DNA from: Roseovarius lutimaris
Lineage (GTDB): Bacteria; Pseudomonadota; Alphaproteobacteria; Rhodobacterales; Rhodobacteraceae
Assembly (NCBI RefSeq): GCF_900115165.1
Contig: NZ_FOVP01000003.1
Coordinates: forward strand, 180,078-244,077
DNA length: 64,000 nucleotides
Direction of reading: 5' to 3'
Within the stretch, counting starts at the first letter, position 1, and each line of letters starts with the position of its first letter. Of this stretch, positions 44,292 through 52,188 are shown piece after piece. The position numbers were made by a program, and so were the translations under genes. The notes beneath the pieces are model-generated. The model had not been told where the DNA came from and did no database searches. It was given only the letters and a program-made list of their open reading frames with translations.

Positions 44292-44849
44292 ATGCCCACC
44301 GTTTTCATTGCAGGTTCGATCAAAATTAGGAAGTTGCACCCACTGTTCGTCGAGCGCATCTCCAACATCGTGTCGGAAAGCTTGGCGGTCATTGTAGGCG
44401 ACGCCAGTGGAGCGGACACATCTGTTCAAAATGAGCTTCTTCGCCAAAATGCACAGGATGTAACCGTCTACTGTACGAGTGATGAACCGCGCAATAATGT
44501 GGGGGATTGGAGGGTTAAACGAATTCAATCGTCGGCTGAGCCGGGCACAAGGGCGTTTTTCACAGCCAAGGATTTGCAAATGGCGAAAGACGCTGACTAT
44601 GGCTTAATGCTGTGGGACGCCGCTAGTACTGGTACACTTAGCAACGTTTTCGAATTGCTCAAGGCTCGAAAGAAGTGCGTTGTCTATGTGAATAAAAATC
44701 AGAATTTCATCAATGTTAAGGAGCCGAATGACATCCTGAACTTGGTCGCTGTGATGTCCGAAGGGGCTAAATCACAGGCAGAGAAGAAAATCGGTTTGCG
44801 TTCAAAAGTATTTCAAATCACCAATGAGCAACTAGGAATGCCTCTATAG
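44292..44849 (+). CDS. SLOG / YspA-like nucleotide-binding Rossmann protein
   Basis: A 185-aa protein. MPTVFIAGSIKIRKLHPLFV opens a Rossmann-like fold; VIVGDASGADTSVQNELL is the GGxxGAD-type nucleotide loop of SLOG/DUF2493 (YspA) proteins. DYGLMLWDAASTGTLSNVFE resembles the Asp-containing segment of the LOG/nucleoside-deoxyribosyltransferase group. SLOG proteins bind or process nucleotides and often work in conflict systems. It follows the PRTase gene after 3 bp and shares its low GC content. No effector domain is fused to it. Confidence 0.72.
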   Translation: MPTVFIAGSIKIRKLHPLFVERISNIVSESLAVIVGDASGADTSVQNELLRQNAQDVTVYCTSDEPRNNVGDWRVKRIQSSAEPGTRAFFTAKDLQMAKDADYGLMLWDAASTGTLSNVFELLKARKKCVVYVNKNQNFINVKEPNDILNLVAVMSEGAKSQAEKKIGLRSKVFQITNEQLGMPL

Positions 44850-45078
44850 GGAAATTGGTGTTTTCCACCAATGCTCTAGTGACCTTTCCGCTCAGTTATT
44901 CGCCTATGTTGCAAAGCGCGTTGCAAAAACCGACTAACCGCTTGATGTCCAAGATCAGAACTACTGATTAGTTATCACAAGGGCTGGTGTTTTCACTTTA
45001 GTTGCGACCAAGTCGCATCAAGTGGGCGGAGATTTCTAGGCGAGATCGGCAGCCCCCAAGCAACGCGCGACCGAAGGT

Positions 45079-45346
45079 GTGTCAGCCTGTGTCACCCAAG
45101 AATGAACCGACACGCCAGAAACGCTTTGTTTTCAACGTCGTGTGTCAGTGTGTCAGTTGTGACAGTAAAATAATAGTAGCAGTAAAAAGCATCGCCGCGC
45201 GCTCAAGCGCTGGCAACAGACGCATTTCACAGATCTACAATTTACCCCCGTCACAGGCGACACAACTGACACAAATCGTCTAACCGCTTAACATACAAAC
45301 AGAAAAGGCGTGTCACCCCCTGACACGCCTTTCCCACCACTGACAC
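45079..45346. repeat. Iteron-like array of GTGTCA/TGACAC repeats (candidate origin)
   Basis: GTGTCA occurs at 45079, 45089, 45142, 45150 and 45310, and the reverse form TGACAC at 45267, 45321 and 45341 (TGACAG at 45160). AT-rich DNA (GTAAAATAATAGTAGC) follows the first cluster at 45165-45180. The array ends at the 3' end of the primase-helicase gene. Arrays of short repeats plus an AT-rich stretch are the usual form of initiator-dependent origins in satellites and plasmids. Confidence 0.6.
45304..45332. terminator. Perfect 12-bp hairpin at the end of the primase-helicase gene
   Basis: AAAGGCGTGTCA and TGACACGCCTTT enclose CCCCC. The A-run before and T-run after allow termination in both directions. 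It includes two copies of the array repeat, so it could also be part of the origin. Confidence 0.65.
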
Positions 45347-45354
45347 GCTCTAAC

Positions 45355-47727
45355 TCAGAAAGGTGGATCGCCGTTCAACTTATCGGTCTGCGCGACCTCC
45401 CACGCACGCCAACCGTTCTGGCTCCCGACGCCAAACTCCGCTGGGTCAACACCGCCGAAGTCGATTTCTTCGTCGCCATCACCATAGTTTTGCATTGTGA
45501 TCCGCGACACTGCGTCCCGAAACTCATCGAGCGTGCCAAGGCAATGCCCGCGCTGCCGCGTTTCCATCATTGGGGTTGCTGACGCATCGCCGTTCATGTC
45601 CGTGTAAGTGTGAACCCGTTCGCAGAACATCGCCTTTCTTGATTTCTTTGCATTAGGGATCAAGTCGATAAATTTATTGGCGATCTCCTCCGGCGACATG
45701 TTGCGCCCGCCCACTTGATGCACCTGCTGGGTCAAGGTCTTGTTCGATATGACGCACGCTGCTTTGAGATCGTGTGGGCATACACCGCGCTCTGCGATTT
45801 CATGCAGTACAGCGATCACGGGATCAGACGCCACCTTGTCGCGTGCCTTCGCCTCTGTGCCATAACCGTAGGTCAATGCCTGCCGGTCAACGGGATAGTC
45901 GAGCAGGTAGCGCAGGACGATGCTTGGGCCGTCGACTGACTGCATGAAGGCATAGTAAGGTTCCCAGAAAGTATAAGCCGCTTTCTGCCCGTCTGTCGTC
46001 GTCATATCGAATGGTTGTGCGACCTCGACCACTGTCCAACGTCTATCGTCAAAGTCGATATGCACGGCTTGAGTTTCGTTGGTCGAAGCGATCAGGCGGT
46101 GGACATTCTTTGCCTGTACCGTCGCCTTGAACTTCTCCTCATACGTCCATGATGGCGACGAGATGAAGGATTTGAGTTTTGCCGCCGTCGCTTGCGAACC
46201 GTGGAAAATTGACTCTTCGGCTGCAATGAAGGTCGCACCGAAGATCGAACGGTTGAAGCGCGAAAATAGACGTTCTGACTCCTGCACTTTTTGGACGTAC
46301 CGCTCACCAAAGATCGGCGTCAGGACGCGCTCTTGCAGAAACGATTTGCCGCCGCCTTGACGCCCGCGCAATGCGATTGCTGTTGGCGGTGACGGATCGG
46401 TTGGGCGTTGCACGGCGTCGGCAAGCCACATGGTCACCCAATGTGTGAGGCCTTCGTCGCCGGAGCAAAGCACATCGCGGATGTATGACTGGAACACCGA
46501 CGCGTCACCATCTTTCGGCGCGACGGCAAAACCACGCCAGACGTTGTATGCAGGCCCATCATAGTCGACAGGTTCGGCCACCACTCCTTTGAAACGCGCG
46601 TGATCAGGGTCGCGCAACCATAGTTGCGCAGTCGGCATTAGTGACTTGCCCATCCGCACAACTTGGTCGGATGTTTCATCGAAGAGCATCTGCTTAGTGA
46701 ACGTGGTGAACTCGGCTGCGTCTTTGTCGATATACTCAACGGTGCCGCTGATCGTGATTTTCGACCATCGACGATTGAACTTTTCCACCTGACGATAGTG
46801 CAGCGGCGTGGGTGTGCCTTTCTCACGTCGCTTTGCGCTTTTTAGCAAGTTGACGATCTCGTTTTCAGGCAGCGGGCCTTCTTCGAAAACACCGTGGAAG
46901 TTAGCGTCGCCATTAAGACGCCCAACTTCCGCGTCCATCTCAGTGTCGGGCCAACCGCGCGCTTGCATGGACATGGCGACGCGCATCAGCAGGTCATTCC
47001 GACCAGCAGGATTGTCAGGCACTTTGTAACCGATGTCAGACGTGTCGAGCGTTGGTGTGGCGTTGACAATATCGGCAATCATTTCGGCAGATAGGCGACA
47101 GTGTTGGTCAATATGTTCGAGCAATTCAAGAACACTGATCTCGTCAAAGGCCCCTTTGATGCCTTCATCGTCCATCAACCAAGCGAGTTCGCAACTCTTA
47201 CCATTGATCGGCAGCCATACGGCTGTCGGCTCAGTGTCAGGCGTCACGACTGTCTGCGTTTCTTTCGGAAACACCTCCACGTCTCGACCCTTGGCAAAGC
47301 AAGATTTTGGTAGACGCTTGCGCAAGGCGACAAGGTATTGGTGCATTTGCTTTGCTGGGATTGGTTCATCGACGAAGACCACCACACGCAAACCTCGTGA
47401 CTTAGTACGGAAGGCAACACAGCGCGTGTGCAAGCGTTCACGCAAGGCGAGAACGTTGTCTTCGGGCATGTCATACCAGTCTAGGTCGAGAACACCCCAC
47501 ACGCACGTGCTGTCCGCGCGCACTGGCGCAACACCTACCGGCTGTCCGCCTGCAATGTGTCTGTCGATTAGTTCGAGTGTCAGTGGTCCTGCCACCGTCT
47601 GCGGCTTGCCGTTGACTTTGCCTTTGTCGTCAGCGGCCATGTTGCCGCGCATTTGAATGTGCCGTTTGTCATAGCCTTCGAAAAGACGAAGCATGAGTTC
47701 GGCGGGTTCGTTTAGTTTATTGTCCAT
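45355..47727 (-). CDS. Primase-polymerase / SF3-like helicase replication protein
   Basis: A 790-aa protein. The N-terminal part looks like a PrimPol domain: WGVLDLDWYDMPE (acidic pair at 81-86), RTKSRGLRVVVFVDEPIPAK and RDVEVFPKETQTV. The C-terminal part is a P-loop helicase of the DUF5906/SF3 type: ALRGRQGGGKSFLQ (Walker A, 453-466), FGATFIAAEESIF (Walker B-like), and VHRLIASTNETQAVHIDFDD (sensor). It probably starts and unwinds replication of the element at the adjacent repeat array. It is larger than typical PICI Rep proteins, closer to P4-type primase-helicases. Confidence 0.85.
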   Translation of the reverse strand: MDNKLNEPAELMLRLFEGYDKRHIQMRGNMAADDKGKVNGKPQTVAGPLTLELIDRHIAGGQPVGVAPVRADSTCVWGVLDLDWYDMPEDNVLALRERLHTRCVAFRTKSRGLRVVVFVDEPIPAKQMHQYLVALRKRLPKSCFAKGRDVEVFPKETQTVVTPDTEPTAVWLPINGKSCELAWLMDDEGIKGAFDEISVLELLEHIDQHCRLSAEMIADIVNATPTLDTSDIGYKVPDNPAGRNDLLMRVAMSMQARGWPDTEMDAEVGRLNGDANFHGVFEEGPLPENEIVNLLKSAKRREKGTPTPLHYRQVEKFNRRWSKITISGTVEYIDKDAAEFTTFTKQMLFDETSDQVVRMGKSLMPTAQLWLRDPDHARFKGVVAEPVDYDGPAYNVWRGFAVAPKDGDASVFQSYIRDVLCSGDEGLTHWVTMWLADAVQRPTDPSPPTAIALRGRQGGGKSFLQERVLTPIFGERYVQKVQESERLFSRFNRSIFGATFIAAEESIFHGSQATAAKLKSFISSPSWTYEEKFKATVQAKNVHRLIASTNETQAVHIDFDDRRWTVVEVAQPFDMTTTDGQKAAYTFWEPYYAFMQSVDGPSIVLRYLLDYPVDRQALTYGYGTEAKARDKVASDPVIAVLHEIAERGVCPHDLKAACVISNKTLTQQVHQVGGRNMSPEEIANKFIDLIPNAKKSRKAMFCERVHTYTDMNGDASATPMMETRQRGHCLGTLDEFRDAVSRITMQNYGDGDEEIDFGGVDPAEFGVGSQNGWRAWEVAQTDKLNGDPPF

Positions 47728-47848
47728 ACCAATTCAGGTTGGACCCGCTTCAATGGTTCATGGTCGAACGGCAACCGTCTATAAACAAGTTATAGCGCAT
47801 GTCGCTTTCTTTCAGTGTAGTCCAATCGTGAACCAGTGGGGCAGGCCT

Positions 47849-48094
47849 TTAAACCTGCCCCACTTCTTTTTGTTTCGCCCATGCCATCACAGCTTCGAGA
47901 TCGTAGCGAACCGTGCGCTCGCTCCAATAGATCGCTGGTGGCGAGTCGCCCGCGCGCTTCCATTCATAGAATTGGCGTTCTGAGATTTGCAGGAAGTCGC
48001 AAACCTGACGAGGGGTCATAAGTTTGGGGAAGGTGAGCCGGAATTCCAACTCTTCGATGCGCTGCTCAAGAGCGCGTACTGCTTCATGGGACAT
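47849..48094 (-). CDS. AlpA/MerR-like small DNA-binding protein (putative excisionase)
   Basis: An 81-aa protein. PKLMTPRQVCDFLQISERQF, YEWKRAGDSPPAIYWSERTV and RYDLEAVMAWAKQ are the winged HTH of AlpA/excisionase-like regulators. The N-terminal EAVRALEQRIEELEFRL is a short coiled coil. Placed between integrase and replication genes, it probably acts as excisionase and/or activator, as AlpA-type proteins do in PICIs and P4. Confidence 0.82.
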   Translation of the reverse strand: MSHEAVRALEQRIEELEFRLTFPKLMTPRQVCDFLQISERQFYEWKRAGDSPPAIYWSERTVRYDLEAVMAWAKQKEVGQV

Positions 48095-48277
48095 GATAAC
48101 GGAGTCCTTTCGTCGTGTCCTAATCCAGACAGACGACCCTCCGTTGATATGCGCTGGTGCGGGTCTTCACTTGATCCGCTCTCCAACGCGGCGCAATCAA
48201 GCATCACTGTTGCCCCCATGTGGGCGTGGCATTTACTACCACGGGACGTTTCCGCCAGCAGTGAAAACGTAGTGCGA

Positions 48278-49444
48278 TTAAGTTAATCCTTCAATAACGA
48301 AACAAGGTTCTACCTTAATTCGTTGCAGGATCACTTTTTCGATTTCGGCAGGCGCGCGGTGATTGCCCATACGCTTCATGTACTTCATCAACATGTCGTT
48401 GCCTTTGCCGCCGGACACATCGCCGCGCAGGTAGTGGATCACGTAGTCGGGCAAGAATGCCTCAGCACCAGCCTGCATGAAATGGCGTCTAGTATCGTGC
48501 TGGCTCAGGATTGGAACGCGCTCGCCGTGGACGGTCGCATTCAATACGCCGAGTTGGTCGATATGTCCCGTCTTTGAATGTGCCGGGAACACGAAGTCAA
48601 AATCGCCCGCCCGGATCGCAGTCAACGCGCTGACCACCGTATCGCAGATGGGCAGGGTACGGGCGAGTTTGTTTTTCATTTTCAGCAGGTGGATCGTCTG
48701 CATTTGTAAGTCGACCTGATCCCAACGAAGCGAGCGAACGTTGCCTGCACGTATGCCCGTGAACAGCATCACAACCCACGCAGTCCGGCGTAAGGCGTTG
48801 TCCATGCCCATGATCGCTTTCCACATAGGCGACCAGTCGTCTTCGTCTAAGTCGTGGGCATTACACGCCAGCGTCCATTTTGTTTCGGTTTCGCCGGAAC
48901 TAGGCGCGCGCACCTTCTTGCCTGAAACTGGGTTCGGGACATTTGCGTAGTTGAAGGCGGAACCCAGTGCCGTTCGTATATGGCGCGCAGTTGCCTTCAT
49001 GTCCTCCTTTGCGAGGGCATTCACCACATCTTGCACACTGGCTGAGGTCACATCGGCAACGTGCATCTTGAGAATCTCCGGCGCGTGGCGTTCCAGCTTG
49101 GAGGTCATGTCTGCGCGATGTTTGTCAGACATTGACCCCATTGCCTGCGACGTATCGCAGTGCTTCTCCCAGCCATCGCGCACTGTTGTGATGTTCGGGC
49201 ATGTGCGTGCCTGCTGACTTTTAGTGTCGCCTTGTTTACTCGCCTGCGTGGCGTCCATTTCGGGGAAAGCGCCAATTTTGATCGACTTCACTTTGCCGCC
49301 AACACGCTTCTTTAGATACCACGTCGAACGCCTTTTTCCGACGTTCAAGTAGAGGCCGGGAAAGCGGTCGCCATCATGACGATACATGCCCGTGGGCGCT
49401 TTCATGAGTTTTGCGTTCTTCGTGAAGTCGATTGCGTCGGTCAT
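48278..49444 (-). CDS. Tyrosine recombinase/integrase of the tRNA-Thr element
   Basis: A 388-aa phage-type integrase. An N-terminal arm-binding DUF4102-like region (DGDRFPGLYLNVGKRRSTWY, VKSIKIGAFPEMDATQA) is followed by a core-binding domain and the catalytic domain with Arg232 (FTGIRAGNVRSLRW), His316 and Arg319 (LSQHDTRRHFM), and the nucleophile probably Tyr355 (MLMKYMKRM). It integrates the element into the 3' half of tRNA-Thr. It lies 165 bp from attR, facing inward. The start MTDAIDFTKNAK was chosen for its N-terminal similarity; an in-frame codon 19 residues earlier exists. Confidence 0.92.
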   Translation of the reverse strand: MTDAIDFTKNAKLMKAPTGMYRHDGDRFPGLYLNVGKRRSTWYLKKRVGGKVKSIKIGAFPEMDATQASKQGDTKSQQARTCPNITTVRDGWEKHCDTSQAMGSMSDKHRADMTSKLERHAPEILKMHVADVTSASVQDVVNALAKEDMKATARHIRTALGSAFNYANVPNPVSGKKVRAPSSGETETKWTLACNAHDLDEDDWSPMWKAIMGMDNALRRTAWVVMLFTGIRAGNVRSLRWDQVDLQMQTIHLLKMKNKLARTLPICDTVVSALTAIRAGDFDFVFPAHSKTGHIDQLGVLNATVHGERVPILSQHDTRRHFMQAGAEAFLPDYVIHYLRGDVSGGKGNDMLMKYMKRMGNHRAPAEIEKVILQRIKVEPCFVIEGLT

Positions 49445-49609
49445 CCATCTATCCCCGTTTTTGCAACGTTTTTTGCAACAGACATGTTCACTAAGACGCA
49501 TTCCGGCGCAGTGTCAACTGACTGATAAATGTTGCAAAATTAGGATAACCTATTGTTTTAAATATGAACTGCACCAACATGCACCAACTGTATAAATTTC
49601 AGTGGTTGT

Positions 49610-49661
49610 TTTGTAATCAGTAGGTCCGCGGTTCGAGTCCGTGTGGAGCACCATTTAAACT
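49610..49661. repeat. attR: right attachment repeat (partial, degraded tRNA 3' end)
   Basis: 49610-49646 equals 34867-34903. At the acceptor stem it reads GTGTGGAGCACC instead of GTGTGGGGGCACC, then GCACCATTTAAACT again matches. There is no tRNA 5' half here, so this copy is not a functional gene. Confidence 0.9.
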
Positions 49662-50223
49662 TAGCAAGATCAACGTCTTGACCGCCACTCCGAAGAGCAG
49701 CCTGTATCGTTTTTGTTGGCTCGCCAACAACTCTTTATCAATCAGGCGACGTCTTCGTCGAATGCGAGGATTTCCTGGCGACCATCCCGACATGAATTTG
49801 GCCAGCTTTTTCCTTGCTCGTACCGGACCCCGGTCGGAAAACCTATTTTTCGGTGTTTGCCGAGAGCGGCTGTCGCTGCTTTGATCTTTTAGAGCGCACG
49901 CGCATCCATCATAGCACTGTCGCCATCTGTAACTCGCTTCACCAGTTCACTGACTTTTGCTGCGATAGGCAGATGCTGCAGACGCGCCAAACACGGCGCC
50001 GTCGACGTGACCAGAGAGGGCAGACTCCTGACCGTTCACGCAGATATTGACGCGCAAGTCTGGCGTGCTGGTGGTGGCGGCAGGCTTGCCGTTGGCGTCA
50101 AAGGCGTTGATGGTAGGGATATTGCTGTGGTTGCCCGCGCCGGAAGCAATATTTGAGGCCGTCTCTTACGCAAAGCAATTCACCTTAGCGACATGTCCGA
50201 AATCCTGCGACCATTACTGTGAT
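49662..50223. other. Junction region right of the element, without an intact gene
   Basis: About 560 bp between attR and the prepilin peptidase. Apart from the coding remnant annotated at 49947-50165, only short frames with no recognisable similarity are found. No insertion sequence end was seen. Confidence 0.5.
49947..50165 (-). pseudogene. Possible coding remnant of unknown protein (72 codons)
   Basis: The minus-strand frame reads ETASNIASGAGNHSNIPTIN, then AFDANGKPAATTSTPDLRVN and ICVNGQESALSGHVDGAVFG. It is free of stops, has GC-rich third positions like host genes, and looks like a beta-rich exported or surface protein, but it begins right after a stop with no start codon. It may be the cut-off C-terminus of a host gene broken by past rearrangement next to the element. 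Confidence 0.35.
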
Positions 50224-50706
50224 CTACAGCAGCATCGGTCCAATCAGCACGAAAACGATTCCTGCGCTCCCGATGCCAAGCCCCAGTGGAAAGCCTTTTC
50301 TGTCAGAAATTGCCTTCCAGCGGGTTGGTTTTCCCTGCGTCAGGCGTCTGGCCGTGTAGATTGCGGCGACGGAGACGAAGATGCTGAGCGAAAGGATCAC
50401 CCCAAACAGCGGTAGAGCGCTGACGGGGATTAGCAGGGCCAGGACAGTTAGCAATTTAACGTCGCCACCACCCATCAGCCGCCCCGCGAACAGAAGCAAG
50501 CAGACCAGAAACGTCGTTGCCGAAGCGACCAGACGCCATAGCAGGTCGATCCAACCTGTGGAAAAGGGGAGGCTAACCACGGCGACGATCACGAAAAGCG
50601 CCACGAGCCAATTGGGGATGCGCATGAAACGCATATCATACAGGATTACGGCCATAAAAAGCGGCACAGTCAACCAGTTAATTGAAATCGTGTGAAGGGC
50701 GCTCAT
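50224..50706 (-). CDS. cpaA: Type IV prepilin peptidase TadV/CpaA
   Basis: A 160-aa membrane peptidase. The two catalytic aspartates of A24 prepilin peptidases are visible: LYDMRFMRIPNW (residues 23-34) and MGGGDVKLL (about 78-86). Six hydrophobic segments cover the rest. It cleaves the Flp prepilin and pseudopilins at the cytoplasmic face. It has no N-methylase domain, as usual for CpaA. Its start overlaps the LuxR regulator stop by 4 bp, so both are expressed together, divergent from flp. Confidence 0.92.
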   Translation of the reverse strand: MSALHTISINWLTVPLFMAVILYDMRFMRIPNWLVALFVIVAVVSLPFSTGWIDLLWRLVASATTFLVCLLLFAGRLMGGGDVKLLTVLALLIPVSALPLFGVILSLSIFVSVAAIYTARRLTQGKPTRWKAISDRKGFPLGLGIGSAGIVFVLIGPMLL

Positions 50707-51626
50707 TGCGAAAAGCCCTTGCCCTCGTTGATCAGCGTGATCAGCTTTACCTGCCCGTGGGCGCCTGTCTTGAAGTAGACATTCCTTAGATGGGTACGGA
50801 TTGTAGCGACCGTAACGTTTAACGCATCAGCAATTTCCTTGGCGCTATCGCCGGCCGCCAGGTGATGGCAGACGCGTTGTTCCGCACGGCTGAGCCCGAC
50901 CGGGTTCCGGGGCCCGAGGATGTCGTGGTCTTGTACAAGGGAGGGGGAACTGCGGTCCTGTGCAAAACTGTGGATCTGGCGCGCGATCAGGCCGACTGTA
51001 CGGATTTCCCACGCATTGGCCATTGCGGTCGAAATCAGAATACAGGGAAGGTCGGCGTTGGTATTGGGCGGACTGTGGAAAGTCGTCTCAAGCACATCGG
51101 TCCGGCCTTCCTTGACCTCCAGGATGATCAGGGTTTTGTCCACGATCTTGGGCTGCGCGGCCCATTCGCGCTGTGCCGGCGATTGCTCAAAGGTCGGATC
51201 CTGGCACAGCTTGCTCAACCGAAAGGTTGCGCCTGGCTGGATAGCCTCTTTGTGGTGTTCTTTGACGTAAAGCAGCATATTGCCGGTGTTGCTTCCGGGT
51301 CTTGGTGCATCCATCGCCCGGGACACCGCCGCAATTGTCTGCAAGCAGTCGTTTTCAAAGCGGTAAAGAGCGATGCCATATGCCTCGACCTGTCGGATCA
51401 TCATCGCGAGGACATCGGTCATCGAGAAGTGGCCGAAAAGCGCTGCGTTCCAATTGTTGATAAGGTCGAGATCACGCGCAACGCGAAGGTGCAGGTCGGT
51501 CGCGCCTTCGAAAGGAACGAGCTGACTGCGATCCTTTGGCATTCGATGAGGCATCTGGACGTGTCCCCGAAAACGTTTCTTGTTCTCTACGCTGCTATTC
51601 CCATCCACAATCAGGCCTCGGACCAT
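50703..51626 (-). CDS. LuxR-family regulator of the Tad locus
   Basis: A 307-aa protein. The C-terminal LuxR HTH is complete: LSRAEQRVCHHLAAGDSAKE, then IADALNVTVATIRTHLRNVY and FKTGAHGQVKLITLINEG. The N-terminal 200 residues show no receiver or autoinducer-binding motif that I recognise, so the signal is unknown. It is co-transcribed with cpaA and divergent from flp across 247 bp, so pilus expression is the likely target. The start at MVRGLI lacks a good ribosome site; ATG at 51554 is an alternative. Confidence 0.82.
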   Translation of the reverse strand: MVRGLIVDGNSSVENKKRFRGHVQMPHRMPKDRSQLVPFEGATDLHLRVARDLDLINNWNAALFGHFSMTDVLAMMIRQVEAYGIALYRFENDCLQTIAAVSRAMDAPRPGSNTGNMLLYVKEHHKEAIQPGATFRLSKLCQDPTFEQSPAQREWAAQPKIVDKTLIILEVKEGRTDVLETTFHSPPNTNADLPCILISTAMANAWEIRTVGLIARQIHSFAQDRSSPSLVQDHDILGPRNPVGLSRAEQRVCHHLAAGDSAKEIADALNVTVATIRTHLRNVYFKTGAHGQVKLITLINEGKGFSQ

Positions 51627-51873
51627 GATGTCAACGTTGCAGGGTCATTCGCCAATCCTGCGGGAAAAGACGTTGACCGAATTGTGGCATCTAAGACTCA
51701 TATTTGACGAATTCATCGCATGATCGCCCAGAAAAGGCCCCGCTCACTCATCGCCCTGAATGATGCGGCTGGCTTACATATTGGTTAATATTTCCTTACG
51801 CCGGCTAAAAACTCACAAGCTGGAACGTCATCAAATCAACCGGCCATATGTGCCGCAAGTCAGGATAATACCT

Positions 51874-52065
51874 ATGAAAATTCAGATCAAAAACCTCTTC
51901 AAGCGTCTCAAGAGCTGTGAGCAGGGCGCAACCCTCGTGGAATACGGCATCGCGCTGGCGGTGGCCGCTGCGGTTGGCGTCGGTGGGTTCACCGCGCTGG
52001 GCGGCAAGGTCAGTACCAACGTGACGGCAGCATCCGCCGCGTTTGATGCACCCACCACCAATTAA
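51874..52065 (+). CDS. flp: Flp-family type IVb pilin
   Basis: A 63-aa prepilin. The cleavage site is EQG/ATLVEYG (Gly18, Glu at +5) followed by a hydrophobic helix, IALAVAAAVGVGGFTALGG. The mature pilin has only 45 residues. It is the major subunit of the Tad adhesion pilus and is processed by CpaA. AGGATAAT precedes the ATG. Confidence 0.93.
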   Translation: MKIQIKNLFKRLKSCEQGATLVEYGIALAVAAAVGVGGFTALGGKVSTNVTAASAAFDAPTTN

Positions 52066-52188
52066 TACCCGTTCGCGGAGCGGTCCTTCGGGCCGCCCCG
52101 TCATAAACAGGGAAGTGCAAGACATCGCCCAATGTGTCCCCGGGGCGCGTTGGGTTTTCCTTTGTGTCGGCAAATAAGGTAAATCGAA

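Larger units (their letters stand above)
34867..49661. mobile_element. Integrated phage-satellite-like element in tRNA-Thr (14.8 kb)
   Basis: The ends are the direct repeats 34867-34919 and 49610-49661. It contains an integrase next to the right end, an AlpA-like regulator, a primase-helicase with an iteron-like array, a small and a divided large terminase, an XRE/ImmA switch, an Eco29kI-like restriction system and a PRTase/SLOG pair. No portal, capsid, tail or lysis genes were recognised. Parts (43.6-45 kb, 37.8-39 kb) are visibly more AT-rich than the host. This fits a satellite of the PICI kind better than a whole prophage; a decayed prophage is the main alternative. Confidence 0.75.

Noticed and set aside
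45002..45283. 93-codon frame in the gap before the primase-helicase
   Set aside because: It coincides with the GTGTCA/TGACAC array, and its composition follows the repeats, so it is not likely to be a protein.
45079..45346. Repeats considered as a CRISPR array
   Set aside because: The repeat unit is only 6 bp, occurs in both orientations and has irregular spacing, with no cas genes in the window.
34867..49661. Element considered as an integrative conjugative element
   Set aside because: No relaxase, coupling protein or type IV secretion genes are present; the terminase and AlpA genes point to phage biology.
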